A stretch of 34,862 bases of DNA from Bacteroidota bacterium (GTDB lineage: Bacteria; Bacteroidota; Bacteroidia; Bacteroidales; Tenuifilaceae), in the NCBI GenBank assembly GCA_029558675.1, contig JAKQEF010000101.1, forward strand, positions 1 through 34,862. Direction: 5' to 3'. The notes below the pieces were generated by a model. The model did no database searches. It was not told the DNA's origin and was given only the letters and a program-made list of their open reading frames with translations. Every line of letters starts with the position of its first letter. The stretch's first letter is position 1. This document shows, piece after piece, positions 8,347 to 16,188 of the stretch. The translations under genes were made by a program, and so were the position numbers.

Positions 8347-8420
8347 CTCCTCATCCAGGACTTGAACCTGGGACCCCCTGATTAACAGTCAGGTGCTCTA
8401 ACCAACTGAGCTAATGAGGA
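8347..8420 (-). tRNA. tRNA-Asn (anticodon GTT)
   Basis: On the minus strand the sequence folds as a standard tRNA. It has a 7-bp acceptor stem (TCCTCAT with ATGAGGA), a D-arm with AGCTCAGTTGGTTAGAGC, an anticodon stem CCTGA/TCAGG around loop CTGTTAA, and a T-arm with GGTTCAAGTCC. The anticodon GTT lies at 8384-8386 of the plus strand. The discriminator base is G, as expected for asparagine. CCA is not encoded. Confidence 0.96.
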
Positions 8421-8434
8421 ATTTTTTGCGAGTG

Positions 8435-8464
8435 CAAATATAAAACCATAATTAGTCATGTCAA
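8435..8464 (-). promoter_or_regulatory. Promoter of tRNA-Asn
   Basis: On the minus strand TTGACA starts at 8464, followed after the TTG by a 19-base spacer and TATATTTG (8442-8435). This is a full match to the Bacteroidota -33/-7 pattern. Transcription would start about 10 bases before the mature 5' end. Confidence 0.75.
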
Positions 8465-8531
8465 AATTTTTTACCCTGTTTTTGAAAATATAATCGTTCA
8501 TGTATTTTTCAGAATCTTGAATAGAATAGGG

Positions 8532-8539
8532 TATTTTTG
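8532..8539 (+). promoter_or_regulatory. -7 element upstream of the PfkB-family kinase gene
   Basis: TATTTTTG matches TAnnTTTG fully and lies 25 bases before the GTG start at 8565. The -33 region has only TTTTC at about 8506-8510, so the match is partial. Confidence 0.45.
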
Positions 8540-8564
8540 TGTAAATCAAATAACAGAATAAAAA

Positions 8565-9566
8565 GTGGCAAATATTTTAGGTATCGGCAATGCTTTGGTT
8601 GACATCGTGATAAACCTCGAATGTGACGAGGTGCTTAAAGAGCTTAACCTCCCCAAAGGGAGTATGCAATTGGTGGAAAATAGCACAATGAGTAAAGTGG
8701 CCTCAAGAACCCAAGCATTTAAGCAAACCATAGCGTGCGGAGGTAGCGCTGCCAACACAATTAACGGGTTGGCAAACCTTGGCGAAAAAACCTCATTCAT
8801 CGGCAAGGTAGGGAAAGATGACATGGGCGTTTTTTTTAGATCTGATTTGCAAAGCAATGGGATTACCCCGCTACTACTGAACGGGGATTCGTCAACCGGA
8901 AGAGCGCTTGCCCTTATTTCGCCCGATTCCGAAAGAACATTTGCCGTAAATCTGGGTGCAGCCATTGAATTGACAGCATCTGACCTTAATACCGACATGT
9001 TCAAAGGGTTTCGGCTACTCCATGTGGAAGGATACCTTGTTCAAAACCATCAGCTTATCGAGAAGGCACTTTTGCTTGCAAAGCAATCGGGATTAAAAAC
9101 ATCCCTCGATCTTGCCAGCTATAACGTGGTAGAAGAAAACAGAGACTTTCTGGAAAGCATTGTAAAAAACTACGTTGACATTCTCTTTGCCAATGAAGAG
9201 GAAGCTAAGTCGTTCACAGGATTGCCCCCTTATGAAGCCCTAAACGTGATTTCTGCCATGGTTAATGTGGCCATTGTAAAATTTGGCGCCAAGGGTTCGA
9301 TTATTCAAAAAGGGAGTGAAATACATGAAATTGGCATAACTAAATCCAACTGTATTGACACCACAGGAGCTGGCGACCTCTACGCATCAGGTTTCCTTCA
9401 CGGCATAATCAACGGAGTTCCATTGAATATATGTGGCGAGCTGGGTGCTGTTCTCTCAGGAAGGGTTATTGAACAAATTGGCCCAAAAATGTCTGAAAAC
9501 ACCTGGAAAGAGCTAAGGCAAAAGGTAAATATTGTTTTGGGGGGTAAGAAATACACACACAGTTGA
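8565..9566 (+). CDS. PfkB/ribokinase-family kinase, probably adenosine kinase
   Basis: This 333-residue cytosolic sugar or nucleoside kinase has both PfkB signatures. The first is the glycine-rich substrate side (GGSAANTINGLANLG, about 59-73) and KVGKDDMG. The second is the ATP and anion-hole motif DTTGAGD (265-271) with catalytic base Asp271. Family relatives in Bacteroidota are usually called adenosine kinase, which phosphorylates adenosine to AMP, but ribokinase-like or other nucleoside substrates cannot be excluded. It starts with GTG at 8565, just after AAAAAGTGGC. No in-frame ATG lies nearby. The gene stands alone, between a tRNA on one side and a convergent DNA glycosylase on the other. 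Confidence 0.85.
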   Translation: MANILGIGNALVDIVINLECDEVLKELNLPKGSMQLVENSTMSKVASRTQAFKQTIACGGSAANTINGLANLGEKTSFIGKVGKDDMGVFFRSDLQSNGITPLLLNGDSSTGRALALISPDSERTFAVNLGAAIELTASDLNTDMFKGFRLLHVEGYLVQNHQLIEKALLLAKQSGLKTSLDLASYNVVEENRDFLESIVKNYVDILFANEEEAKSFTGLPPYEALNVISAMVNVAIVKFGAKGSIIQKGSEIHEIGITKSNCIDTTGAGDLYASGFLHGIINGVPLNICGELGAVLSGRVIEQIGPKMSENTWKELRQKVNIVLGGKKYTHS

Positions 9567-9600
9567 GATGCAAAACCACCGGGCAATAGGAACAAAAAGC

Positions 9601-10122
9601 CTAATCCTTCTCAATCCAATATCGCCATGGCATTCGTGACCAGTAAGGTCCTGCATAGTCGATACCAATACGAGGGCCTATAAAAATCTTCCGTTTCTCA
9701 TCGCTATCCTCAATCCATATTCGGGTGGATTGGGTAATGTCTTCGCCATAGAACGATTTATTAATATTCAACTTTTTCGACACCCTGCCGGGTCCAGAAA
9801 CAGACTCAAGGCCCCTGAGTAATACAGCCTGTGGATCGTCCTGTTCGCCCGTAACAATATTAAACATCCAATACAGCCCATAAATTAGGTAAACATAGAT
9901 AGCCCCTCCCTGCGAATACATAACCCTTGTCCTTTCGGTTCTTCCCCTGCTGGCATGACACGCCAAATCCTCCTCCCCACGATACGCTTCAACCTCTGTA
10001 ATCATGAAACGATTTATGGCGTTGCCATTTTTTATTACTATATATTTCCCAAGCAAATCGGGTGCAACCTTCAGAACATCCCTGCAAAAAAATGATTGAG
10101 ACAATCTATTCGACACTGCCAT
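9601..10122 (-). CDS. DNA-3-methyladenine glycosylase (AAG/Mpg family)
   Basis: This 173-residue base-excision repair enzyme removes alkylated bases such as 3-methyladenine. Family motifs are present: TEVEAYRGEEDLACHASRG with the catalytic Glu, RTERTRVMY, the GGAIYVYLIYGLYWMFN strand carrying the intercalating Tyr region, AVLLRGLE, GPGRVSKKL, and the closing GPRIGIDYA and PWRYWI. The frame extends to a TTG at 10152, but the ATG at 10120-10122 is preceded by AAAAGAATTGCAC and is a better start. Even so, the start overlaps the end of the O-antigen ligase-like gene by 17 bases, so the two are likely co-transcribed. It is slightly short for the family (about 190-200 residues) at the N-terminus. 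Confidence 0.88.
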   Translation of the reverse strand: MAVSNRLSQSFFCRDVLKVAPDLLGKYIVIKNGNAINRFMITEVEAYRGEEDLACHASRGRTERTRVMYSQGGAIYVYLIYGLYWMFNIVTGEQDDPQAVLLRGLESVSGPGRVSKKLNINKSFYGEDITQSTRIWIEDSDEKRKIFIGPRIGIDYAGPYWSRMPWRYWIEKD

Positions 10123-11707
10123 TTTGTGCAATTCTTTTATGGGATTGCCCAAATACTATTAATCCGTAGAACAATGAAACCATGGATACCCCTATGTGTG
10201 TTTCCAGAGTATCCTCGTTAAGCATCGAAAGGGTTAGGATAATCATGAAGGATAATGCCAATAAATCTTTATATCTCCTCTCAATGATAAATGGGGCAAA
10301 CCATCCCGCCAAGAACAGCAGCAATCCGATGAAGCCCAGCGCAACCCACTGGGTTAGAAACTGATTATGTGATAAAAACCAGTAGCGGGGGTTAAGGTTG
10401 GGTTCATTAACTGCGTAGTACTTATGGAAAGATTTTGATAAGTCGCCGGTTCCAACGCCAAACCAGAAATTTTGCTTAATAAGCTGAATGGCTGCCTTTT
10501 GATATATCAATCGCTGTATAAACGGGCTCCCGCCAACCTTTCTAAATAGTTTATACTGATCGATTTCCCATAGGAGTTGATACAATCTTGGGTATAACCC
10601 AAATTTATGCTCCCGGAAAATAACACTCGTGGCACCCGATTCGATAAGATGAACATCAATTGGGTCGAGGTTGTCCATTCCTACGGAGTCCTTCGATAAG
10701 CCTTTTGATGTTAAGTACCTGATTAAAGTTAGCTTTAATGGTTGCCCCATTTTGTCCTCGCCCGAATAGGATAGGTTACTCCTGATATTCCATTGCTTTT
10801 CCAATTCTACTTCACAAATATTTACCCAAACGGGGTAACCGTTCTCATACTGAAGGTTATCAGGAGCGTGGGTGTATAAATTCCCATTCTGCGTGCGGAC
10901 AGGTAGCCCTTCGGGGGAAATCTCTTTTCTTATAAAAAAATTATCAATTTTAATGAAGAGATAACCCGTTATGGATATTGCCGCTATTAAAAAAACAGCT
11001 AAACTTATGTAGCGGAAAAGTGGTTTCTTAATTTTTACCATTAACACTACCAACAGGATTAATATGGTTGCAACAAAGACCACAATACCCGTTAAAGATT
11101 GGAGCAAAAACAGGTAGAAGGTCAGCCATAACGATACGCACAAAAAGATAATTCTTATATGGGGCTTTACGGTCACCGGTGGATTCAGAGTAAAGAAAAA
11201 AGAGAGGAACAGCGCCAGGTTTACCATTAAACCCAAACGTATATGCGAAATAAAAGGTGATATTTCCCTTACATTGCTACTGCCATCGATAAAATTTCCA
11301 ACGAACAGGTAAGTGCTATAAAAGGTTGATAGTACAAGGGCGATTAAAAAGAATATCATAATTCCGAAAAATTCCTTAACCCTTAGTGGTTCTGATGACG
11401 AAAGTATCAACGGGAGTAACAATAAGGGTAGTTTTTGCTGCAATTCGCTCACTCCGCTGTGTAGGTCGCTGGTATAAAGCAGACCTACTAAGTACATAAG
11501 GTAAAAGCTGGCTACAACATAAAGCGAAACTTTTCCTTTTATCCTATTGAGTTTACTTTTCCAATCTCCTTCAAGAATCCAATTTATTCCTAAAGCAATA
11601 AGGCTTACGCTGAGAGAAAAGCGTGAATATGGGAGGCTGCAAAAAGCCATTCCCAACAGTACAATAAAAATTTTTCGGTGGGTGGCGGGAGAAAAAATTG
11701 GAGTCAT
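10106..11707 (-). CDS. O-antigen ligase/polymerase-like (Wzy_C) membrane protein
   Basis: This 533-residue integral membrane protein has about ten or more hydrophobic segments. The signature near the C-terminus, LSHNQFLTQWVALGFIGLLLFLAGW, matches the Wzy_C/WaaL family. These proteins join or polymerise lipid-linked glycans at the periplasmic face. A long hydrophilic region (about residues 255-430) lies between membrane groups and is probably the periplasmic loop with the active site. It contains a GTGDLSKSFHKYY motif. The ATG at 11705-11707 begins just upstream of the first hydrophobic segment. Glycan genes (glycosyltransferase and UDP-GlcNAc epimerase) lie 5-7 kb away on the other strand, but no full cluster surrounds this gene, so its glycan is unknown. 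The exact role (ligase or polymerase) cannot be told from sequence alone. Confidence 0.8.
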   Translation of the reverse strand: MTPIFSPATHRKIFIVLLGMAFCSLPYSRFSLSVSLIALGINWILEGDWKSKLNRIKGKVSLYVVASFYLMYLVGLLYTSDLHSGVSELQQKLPLLLLPLILSSSEPLRVKEFFGIMIFFLIALVLSTFYSTYLFVGNFIDGSSNVREISPFISHIRLGLMVNLALFLSFFFTLNPPVTVKPHIRIIFLCVSLWLTFYLFLLQSLTGIVVFVATILILLVVLMVKIKKPLFRYISLAVFLIAAISITGYLFIKIDNFFIRKEISPEGLPVRTQNGNLYTHAPDNLQYENGYPVWVNICEVELEKQWNIRSNLSYSGEDKMGQPLKLTLIRYLTSKGLSKDSVGMDNLDPIDVHLIESGATSVIFREHKFGLYPRLYQLLWEIDQYKLFRKVGGSPFIQRLIYQKAAIQLIKQNFWFGVGTGDLSKSFHKYYAVNEPNLNPRYWFLSHNQFLTQWVALGFIGLLLFLAGWFAPFIIERRYKDLLALSFMIILTLSMLNEDTLETHIGVSMVSLFYGLIVFGQSHKRIAQNGSVE

Positions 11708-11807
11708 GCGTAATAATTAATGTTTCAAAGTTAAAAAAAACGGTATGACTAATGGCGCGCCTATCCCCTATTTGGCCAACTATTTTAAAAATTAATTTGG
11801 TGTTTTG

Positions 11808-11837
11808 TTGTAGTTTAAATTAATAGCTGTATTTTTG
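11808..11837 (+). promoter_or_regulatory. Promoter of rplM-rpsI
   Basis: TTG at 11808-11810 (within TTTTGTTG), a 19-base spacer, then TATTTTTG at 11830-11837, a full match to the Bacteroidota consensus. The predicted 5' leader is about 65 bases before the GTG start of rplM. The leader could carry ribosomal-protein control, but I see no strong hairpin in it. Confidence 0.72.
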
Positions 11838-11909
11838 CATCCCGTTTATTACATCAGTTTAGATAGCTAACAATAAGCAGGTATTAACTTAAATAATTGA
11901 ATTTTCAAC

Positions 11910-12365
11910 GTGGACACGCTAAGTTACAAAACCGTATCGGCCAACAATGCAACCGTGAACAAGGAGTGGTTGCTGGTTGATGCAAACAACGAAATTCTTG
12001 GGCGCCTGGCTAGCAAAGTTGCGAAACTATTGCGAGGAAAACATAAGCCCAATTTCACACCTCACGTCGATTGTGGCGACAATGTAATTATCATTAACGC
12101 TGAGAAAGTTCGCTTGACGGGACATAAGTTAACCGACAAGCAATATGTTCATTATTCGGGATATCCCGGAGGTCAACGTTCTGAAACTCCGAAGGACTGG
12201 TTAAGGCGTAAGCCCATTGCTGTAATAGAGCATGCCGTGAAGGGCATGTTGCCCAAAAACCGACTGGGAGCACAAATGTATAGGAATCTATACGTTTACG
12301 CTGGTCCCGAGCATAAACATGAAGCACAAAAACCAAAAGAAATCAACTTAAACTCAATTAAATAG
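11910..12365 (+). CDS. rplM: 50S ribosomal protein L13
   Basis: This 151-residue protein of the large ribosomal subunit binds early in assembly. Typical L13 motifs are present: [57 protein letters not shown] and [20 protein letters not shown]. The chosen start is GTG at 11910. The N-terminus [13 protein letters not shown] matches Bacteroidota L13 in style, and no upstream alternative exists before stops. rpsI follows after four bases, the near-universal L13-S9 pair. Expression likely comes from the promoter at 11808-11837. Confidence 0.97.
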   Translation: MDTLSYKTVSANNATVNKEWLLVDANNEILGRLASKVAKLLRGKHKPNFTPHVDCGDNVIIINAEKVRLTGHKLTDKQYVHYSGYPGGQRSETPKDWLRRKPIAVIEHAVKGMLPKNRLGAQMYRNLYVYAGPEHKHEAQKPKEINLNSIK

Positions 12366-12369
12366 TAGT

Positions 12370-12756
12370 ATGCAGGTATTCAATGCAACGGGTCGAAGGA
12401 AAAGCGCAGTAGCCCGGGTTTACCTTCAGGAAGGAAAAGGAAACATAACCATTAACGGGAAGGATATTAAGGATTACTTCCCTTCCGACCTCATGCAGTA
12501 TGTTGTAAGGCAACCGCTTGAGGCCCTTAATCTAACCGGAAATTATGATATCAAGGCCAACCTCGATGGCGGGGGAGTAAAAGGACAGGCCGAAGCTTTG
12601 CGTTTAGGAATAGCTCGCGCTCTTGTTGAGCTTAACTCCGATCATAAACCGATTCTCCGTTCCAATGGCTTTATGACACGGGATCCGCGAGAGGTTGAGC
12701 GCAAAAAGCCCGGAAGACCCAAGGCTAGAAAGAGATTCCAGTTCAGCAAACGTTAA
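12370..12756 (+). CDS. rpsI: 30S ribosomal protein S9
   Basis: This 128-residue small-subunit protein has a C-terminal tail that reaches the P-site tRNA. Motifs: ATGRRKSAVARVYL at the start, GKGNITINGKDIKDYF, GGGVKGQAEALRLGIARAL, and the basic end KKPGRPKARKRFQFSKR with the terminal Lys-Arg that contacts tRNA. Length is normal. It is four bases from rplM and presumably made from the same message. The gene is followed by a structured gap before rpsB. Confidence 0.97.
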   Translation: MQVFNATGRRKSAVARVYLQEGKGNITINGKDIKDYFPSDLMQYVVRQPLEALNLTGNYDIKANLDGGGVKGQAEALRLGIARALVELNSDHKPILRSNGFMTRDPREVERKKPGRPKARKRFQFSKR

Positions 12757-12771
12757 CCCATTCTATATGTA

Positions 12772-12873
12772 TTGGCAAACAGCCTCGGCTGTAAATTGCT
12801 CGGACTTTCAAGTTGCGAAACTACCCAGCAATTGCCATTATTTTTTTTTATTTAACTACTAATAACTTTTAAA
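12772..12873 (+). promoter_or_regulatory. Structured leader between rpsI and rpsB (possible attenuator)
   Basis: A local hairpin is visible: GCAAACAGC (12775-12783), loop CTCG, then GCTGT and AAATTGC (12788-12799). A longer-range pairing is TGGCAA (12773-12778) with TTGCCA (12832-12837), directly followed by TTATTTTTTTTT. This outer stem plus T-run resembles a terminator enclosing the hairpin. The two pairings share bases, so they could be alternatives. It may end rplM-rpsI transcripts or mediate feedback control of rpsB-tsf by S2. That role is inferred. Confidence 0.4.
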
Positions 12874-13782
12874 ATGCCAAGACCAGATTTTAAAGAATTG
12901 TTAGATGCAGGTGTACACTTTGGTCACCTGAAGCGCAAGTGGAACCCCAAAATGGCTCCGTACATTTTCATGGAGCGCAACGGTATCCACATCATTGATT
13001 TGCAAAAGACGGCCATTAAGATTGAAGAGGCTGCCAATGCCATGAAACAAATTGCCAAATCGGGGCGAAAAGTTCTCTTTGTTGCCACAAAGAAACAGGC
13101 CAAAGAAATTGTTGCCGAATTGGTTAGCCAAGTCAACATGCCATACGTTACCGAGCGCTGGCCGGGAGGTATGCTTACCAATTTCCCAACCATCAGAAAA
13201 GCGGTTAAAAAAATGTCCACCATTGACAAAATGGTTTCCGATGGAACTTTTGATACCCTTTCGAAAAGGGAGAAACTTCAAATCACCCGCCAAAGAGCGA
13301 AATTGGAAAAGAACTTGGGCTCCATAGCCGATCTCAATAGGCTGCCTGCTGCCCTTTTTGTAGTTGACGTGCAAAAAGAGCATATTGCCGTACACGAGGC
13401 AAAAAAATTGAGCATCCCCGTATTTGCCATGGTTGATACCTGTTGCGATCCGTCCAACATAGATTTTGTGATTCCAGCCAACGACGACGCAGTAAAATCC
13501 ATCGACCTTATTGTGGGCATAATGACTAAAGCCATTCAGGAAGGTATAGAGGAGAGAAAGCTTGAGAAGGATAAGGAACCCGTTGATAAGGACGAGGAAG
13601 GAGATAATGATGAGAAACCAATCCGTACCAGGGCAAGAAAATCGGCAAGGGCAAAAAAACCAGCCGAGGCTGCTTCCGAGGATCAGACTGAGGCTGCTGA
13701 TAAAACCTCAGCCAAAGCAAAACCCGTAAAGAAGAATGCGCCTAAAAAGGGTCCTGCTCCTGAGAAAGAGATAGAGGAATAG
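12874..13782 (+). CDS. rpsB: 30S ribosomal protein S2 with charged C-terminal extension
   Basis: This is a 302-residue S2. The core (1-230) has LLDAGVHFGHLKRKWNPKM, VLFVATKKQAKEIV, YVTERWPGGMLTNF, LPAALFVVDVQKEHIAVHEA and PVFAMVDTCCDPSNIDFVIPANDDA. The last 70 or so residues are a low-complexity Lys/Ala/Glu-rich tail with several KKPA-like stretches, longer than in E. coli S2 (about 240 residues). Tails of this sort occur in other Bacteroidota. S2 completes the small subunit and, in E. coli, represses its own operon. tsf follows after 32 bases, the conserved rpsB-tsf pair. Confidence 0.97.
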   Translation: MPRPDFKELLDAGVHFGHLKRKWNPKMAPYIFMERNGIHIIDLQKTAIKIEEAANAMKQIAKSGRKVLFVATKKQAKEIVAELVSQVNMPYVTERWPGGMLTNFPTIRKAVKKMSTIDKMVSDGTFDTLSKREKLQITRQRAKLEKNLGSIADLNRLPAALFVVDVQKEHIAVHEAKKLSIPVFAMVDTCCDPSNIDFVIPANDDAVKSIDLIVGIMTKAIQEGIEERKLEKDKEPVDKDEEGDNDEKPIRTRARKSARAKKPAEAASEDQTEAADKTSAKAKPVKKNAPKKGPAPEKEIEE

Positions 13783-13814
13783 CGAATAATTAACACACTA
13801 AATATTACACAAAC

Positions 13815-14645
13815 ATGTCTGAAGTAAAAACAGCCGATATCGTTAAGCTGAGGAAGTTGACAGGTGCAGGGATGATGGACTGCAAGAAGGCACTTGAAGA
13901 ATCCAATGGAGACCTTGAAAAGGCCATGGAGTTGATACGTGAACGTGGCAAGGCCATTGCCAACAAGCGTGCCGACCGCGAAGCCGGAGAGGGGGTGGTT
14001 TTGGCAAAAGCCAATGCAAATAGCACCAAAGGCGCTATTATAGTTCTCAACTGCGAAACTGATTTCGTGGCAAAAAATCAAGATTTTATAGGGCTTGCAG
14101 CTAAAATTTTAGATCAAGCCCTCACAAACGAACCATCGGATATCGAGTCCTTAAAATCATTGACCATTGATGGTCGTAAAGTGGAAGACCTCGTCATGGA
14201 TCAATCCGGCGTAACCGGCGAAAAATTCGAACTATCCTACTACGAAAAGATAGCTGCAGAGAAGGTTGTATTCTATATCCATCCCGGAAATAAATTGGCA
14301 AGCCTTGTTGGTTTTAACACAAGCAACCTGCCCGAGCAGGTGGGTAAAGATATCGCCATGCAGATTGCAGCTATGAACCCCGTTTCTATTGACGTAGATG
14401 ATGTACCTGAAAAAATTCGCAATCAGGAATTCGAAATTGGCCGCGAACAAGCTCGCCTGGAGGGTAAACCCGAAAATATGTTAGATAAAATTGCAGAAGG
14501 TAAGCTGAACAAGTTCTACAAAGAAAGTACCCTGATGAATCAGGAGTTTATTAAAGACAGTAAAATGAACATAAAGCAATACCTGCAAAGCGTTGATAAA
14601 AACATCAAAGTTGTTGCTTTCAAAAGGGTATCGCTAACCGTATAG
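13815..14645 (+). CDS. tsf: Translation elongation factor Ts
   Basis: This 276-residue nucleotide exchange factor recycles EF-Tu from GDP to GTP form. The N-terminal UBA-like part has KLRKLTGAGMMDCKKALEE, and the core has the signature CETDFVAKN, whose residues intrude into the EF-Tu nucleotide site. Later motifs are VVFYIHPGNKLASLVGFN, DIAMQIAAMNP and EGKLNKFYKESTLMNQEFI. Length is normal. The gene pairs with rpsB and is closed by a clear terminator at 14672-14714, so pyrH-frr downstream are probably a separate unit. Confidence 0.97.
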   Translation: MSEVKTADIVKLRKLTGAGMMDCKKALEESNGDLEKAMELIRERGKAIANKRADREAGEGVVLAKANANSTKGAIIVLNCETDFVAKNQDFIGLAAKILDQALTNEPSDIESLKSLTIDGRKVEDLVMDQSGVTGEKFELSYYEKIAAEKVVFYIHPGNKLASLVGFNTSNLPEQVGKDIAMQIAAMNPVSIDVDDVPEKIRNQEFEIGREQARLEGKPENMLDKIAEGKLNKFYKESTLMNQEFIKDSKMNIKQYLQSVDKNIKVVAFKRVSLTV

Positions 14646-14671
14646 ATAGAATTTTACCTTAATTAAAGTAT

Positions 14672-14714
14672 AAAAAAGAGGGTGTTTCAATTGAAGGGAA
14701 CACCCTCTTTTTTT
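14672..14714 (+). terminator. Intrinsic terminator after tsf
   Basis: A 15-bp stem, AAAAAAGAGGGTGTT (14672-14686) with AACACCCTCTTTTTT (14699-14713), has a 12-base loop and T-run. The A-run on the left means it could also work on the minus strand, though no minus-strand gene needs it here. Confidence 0.9.
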
Positions 14715-14792
14715 ATTCGGGTCGAAATAGCTAATATTGGCATAATTATGAACTGCTGAAATTTTATATTTTTACACCATAAAATTAAGCCC

Positions 14793-15503
14793 ATGGAAAA
14801 GTATAAACGTGTTCTCCTGAAACTCAGTGGCGAAGCCCTGATGGGGAAAGATGCCTATGGCATCAACACCGATGTTCTAAATAGCTACGCTGAGCAAATT
14901 AAAGATGTTGCAGCCTTGGGAATTGAGGTGGGTATTGTGATTGGAGGGGGTAATATTTTCAGGGGACTAAGCGGCTTAACCAAGGGGTACGAAAGGGTTA
15001 AGGGCGATCAGATGGGTATGTTAGCCACAGTTATCAATAGCCTGGCCCTGCAAAGTGCCATTGAGAATGCTGGTGGTAAAGCCAAGGTTTTAACCGCAAC
15101 AAAAATGGAACCCGTTGGTGAACTTTACTCTAAGTTTAAAGCCATTGATGCCCTTAAGAGTGGCCATGTTACAATCATTGCGGGAGGTACCGGCAATCCA
15201 TTCTTTACCACCGATACGGCCTCGGCTTTGAGGGCCATTGAAATAGAGGCTGATGCTTTGTTGAAAGGAACACGAGTTGATGGTATTTACACCGCCGACC
15301 CGGAGAAAGACCCAAAGGCCCAAAAATATGACACTCTAACTTATGACGAGGCATACAGCAAAAAGTTGAAAATAATGGATCTTACTGCATTTACCATGTG
15401 CAGCGAAAACGGGCTACCCATTATTGTTTTTGACATGAATACCCCCGGCAACCTAAAACGTATTGTAATGGGTGAGAAAATTGGTACTTTGGTTAAAAAA
15501 TAG
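14793..15503 (+). CDS. pyrH: UMP kinase
   Basis: This 236-residue kinase turns UMP into UDP in pyrimidine nucleotide synthesis and forms hexamers in bacteria. Amino-acid-kinase motifs: LLKLSGEALMG at the N-terminus, VIGGGNIFRG (phosphate-binding), GDQMGMLATVINSLALQ, the TGNPFFTTDTASALRAIE loop characteristic of bacterial PyrH, and VDGIYTADPEKDPKA. The start ATG at 14793 matches the family. A possible -7 element TATTTTTA lies at 14767-14774, but it has no well-spaced -33 partner. frr follows after 31 bases, the common pyrH-frr arrangement. Confidence 0.96.
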   Translation: MEKYKRVLLKLSGEALMGKDAYGINTDVLNSYAEQIKDVAALGIEVGIVIGGGNIFRGLSGLTKGYERVKGDQMGMLATVINSLALQSAIENAGGKAKVLTATKMEPVGELYSKFKAIDALKSGHVTIIAGGTGNPFFTTDTASALRAIEIEADALLKGTRVDGIYTADPEKDPKAQKYDTLTYDEAYSKKLKIMDLTAFTMCSENGLPIIVFDMNTPGNLKRIVMGEKIGTLVKK

Positions 15504-15534
15504 ATAATTTTATACGAAAAAATGTTTTCACGCC

Positions 15535-16098
15535 ATGAAAGAAGAAGCTGATTTTATTGTTGAAACCACCACCGAGCGCATGAACAAAGCCATTGAGCAT
15601 TTGGAAAATGAGTTGCGCGGAATCAGGGCCGGAAAAGCAAGTCCGTCTATGTTGATGAGTGTAATGGTTGATTACTATGGGACCCTCACTCCACTTCAAC
15701 AAGTCTCTAGCATTGGTGCTCCGGATGCCAGAACAATAACCATACAGCCCTGGGAAAAAACCATGATTCCCACCATTGAAAAGGCAATCATGGCTGCCAA
15801 CTTGGGATTCAATCCACAAAACAACGGGGAAATCATCAGGGTTGTCGTTCCGGCACTCACCGAAGAACGTCGCAAGCAGTTGGTGAAGCAGGTTAAGAAC
15901 GAAGGGGAAAACGCCAGAGTGAGCCTTAGGAATGCCCGTCGCGATGGCAATGAAGAGATTAAAAAACTTCAAAAAGGGGGGCTTGCTGAAGACTTAGCCA
16001 AGGACCATGAGGCTGAAATACAAAAGTTGACCGACAGTTTTAGCAAAAAAGTGGATGAACTTCTTGCTCGAAAAGAGCATGATATTCTTACAGTATAG
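15535..16098 (+). CDS. frr: Ribosome recycling factor
   Basis: This 187-residue factor splits post-termination ribosomes together with EF-G. Motifs: helix I with ERMNKAIEHLENELRGIRAGKASPSML, the domain II region VDYYGTLTPLQQVSSIGAPDARTI, and helix region RVVVPALTEERRKQLVKQVKNEGENARVSLRNARRD, followed by the last helix KLTDSFSKKVDELLARKEHDILTV. Length and start are normal. It is transcribed with pyrH. No terminator is visible before the glycosyltransferase gene 90 bases downstream. Confidence 0.97.
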   Translation: MKEEADFIVETTTERMNKAIEHLENELRGIRAGKASPSMLMSVMVDYYGTLTPLQQVSSIGAPDARTITIQPWEKTMIPTIEKAIMAANLGFNPQNNGEIIRVVVPALTEERRKQLVKQVKNEGENARVSLRNARRDGNEEIKKLQKGGLAEDLAKDHEAEIQKLTDSFSKKVDELLARKEHDILTV

Positions 16099-16188
16099 CC
16101 CTGAAGTTACATTTTAATGCCTATTCTAACTAATAAGGGCTGTTTTTCAGGTATTAACTAAGCCTATAAAAAGGGGTTTGAACGGTAA

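Noticed and set aside
10123-10152. TTG extension of the 3-methyladenine glycosylase
   Set aside because: It needs a larger overlap with the O-antigen ligase-like gene, and the ATG at 10122 has a better upstream sequence.
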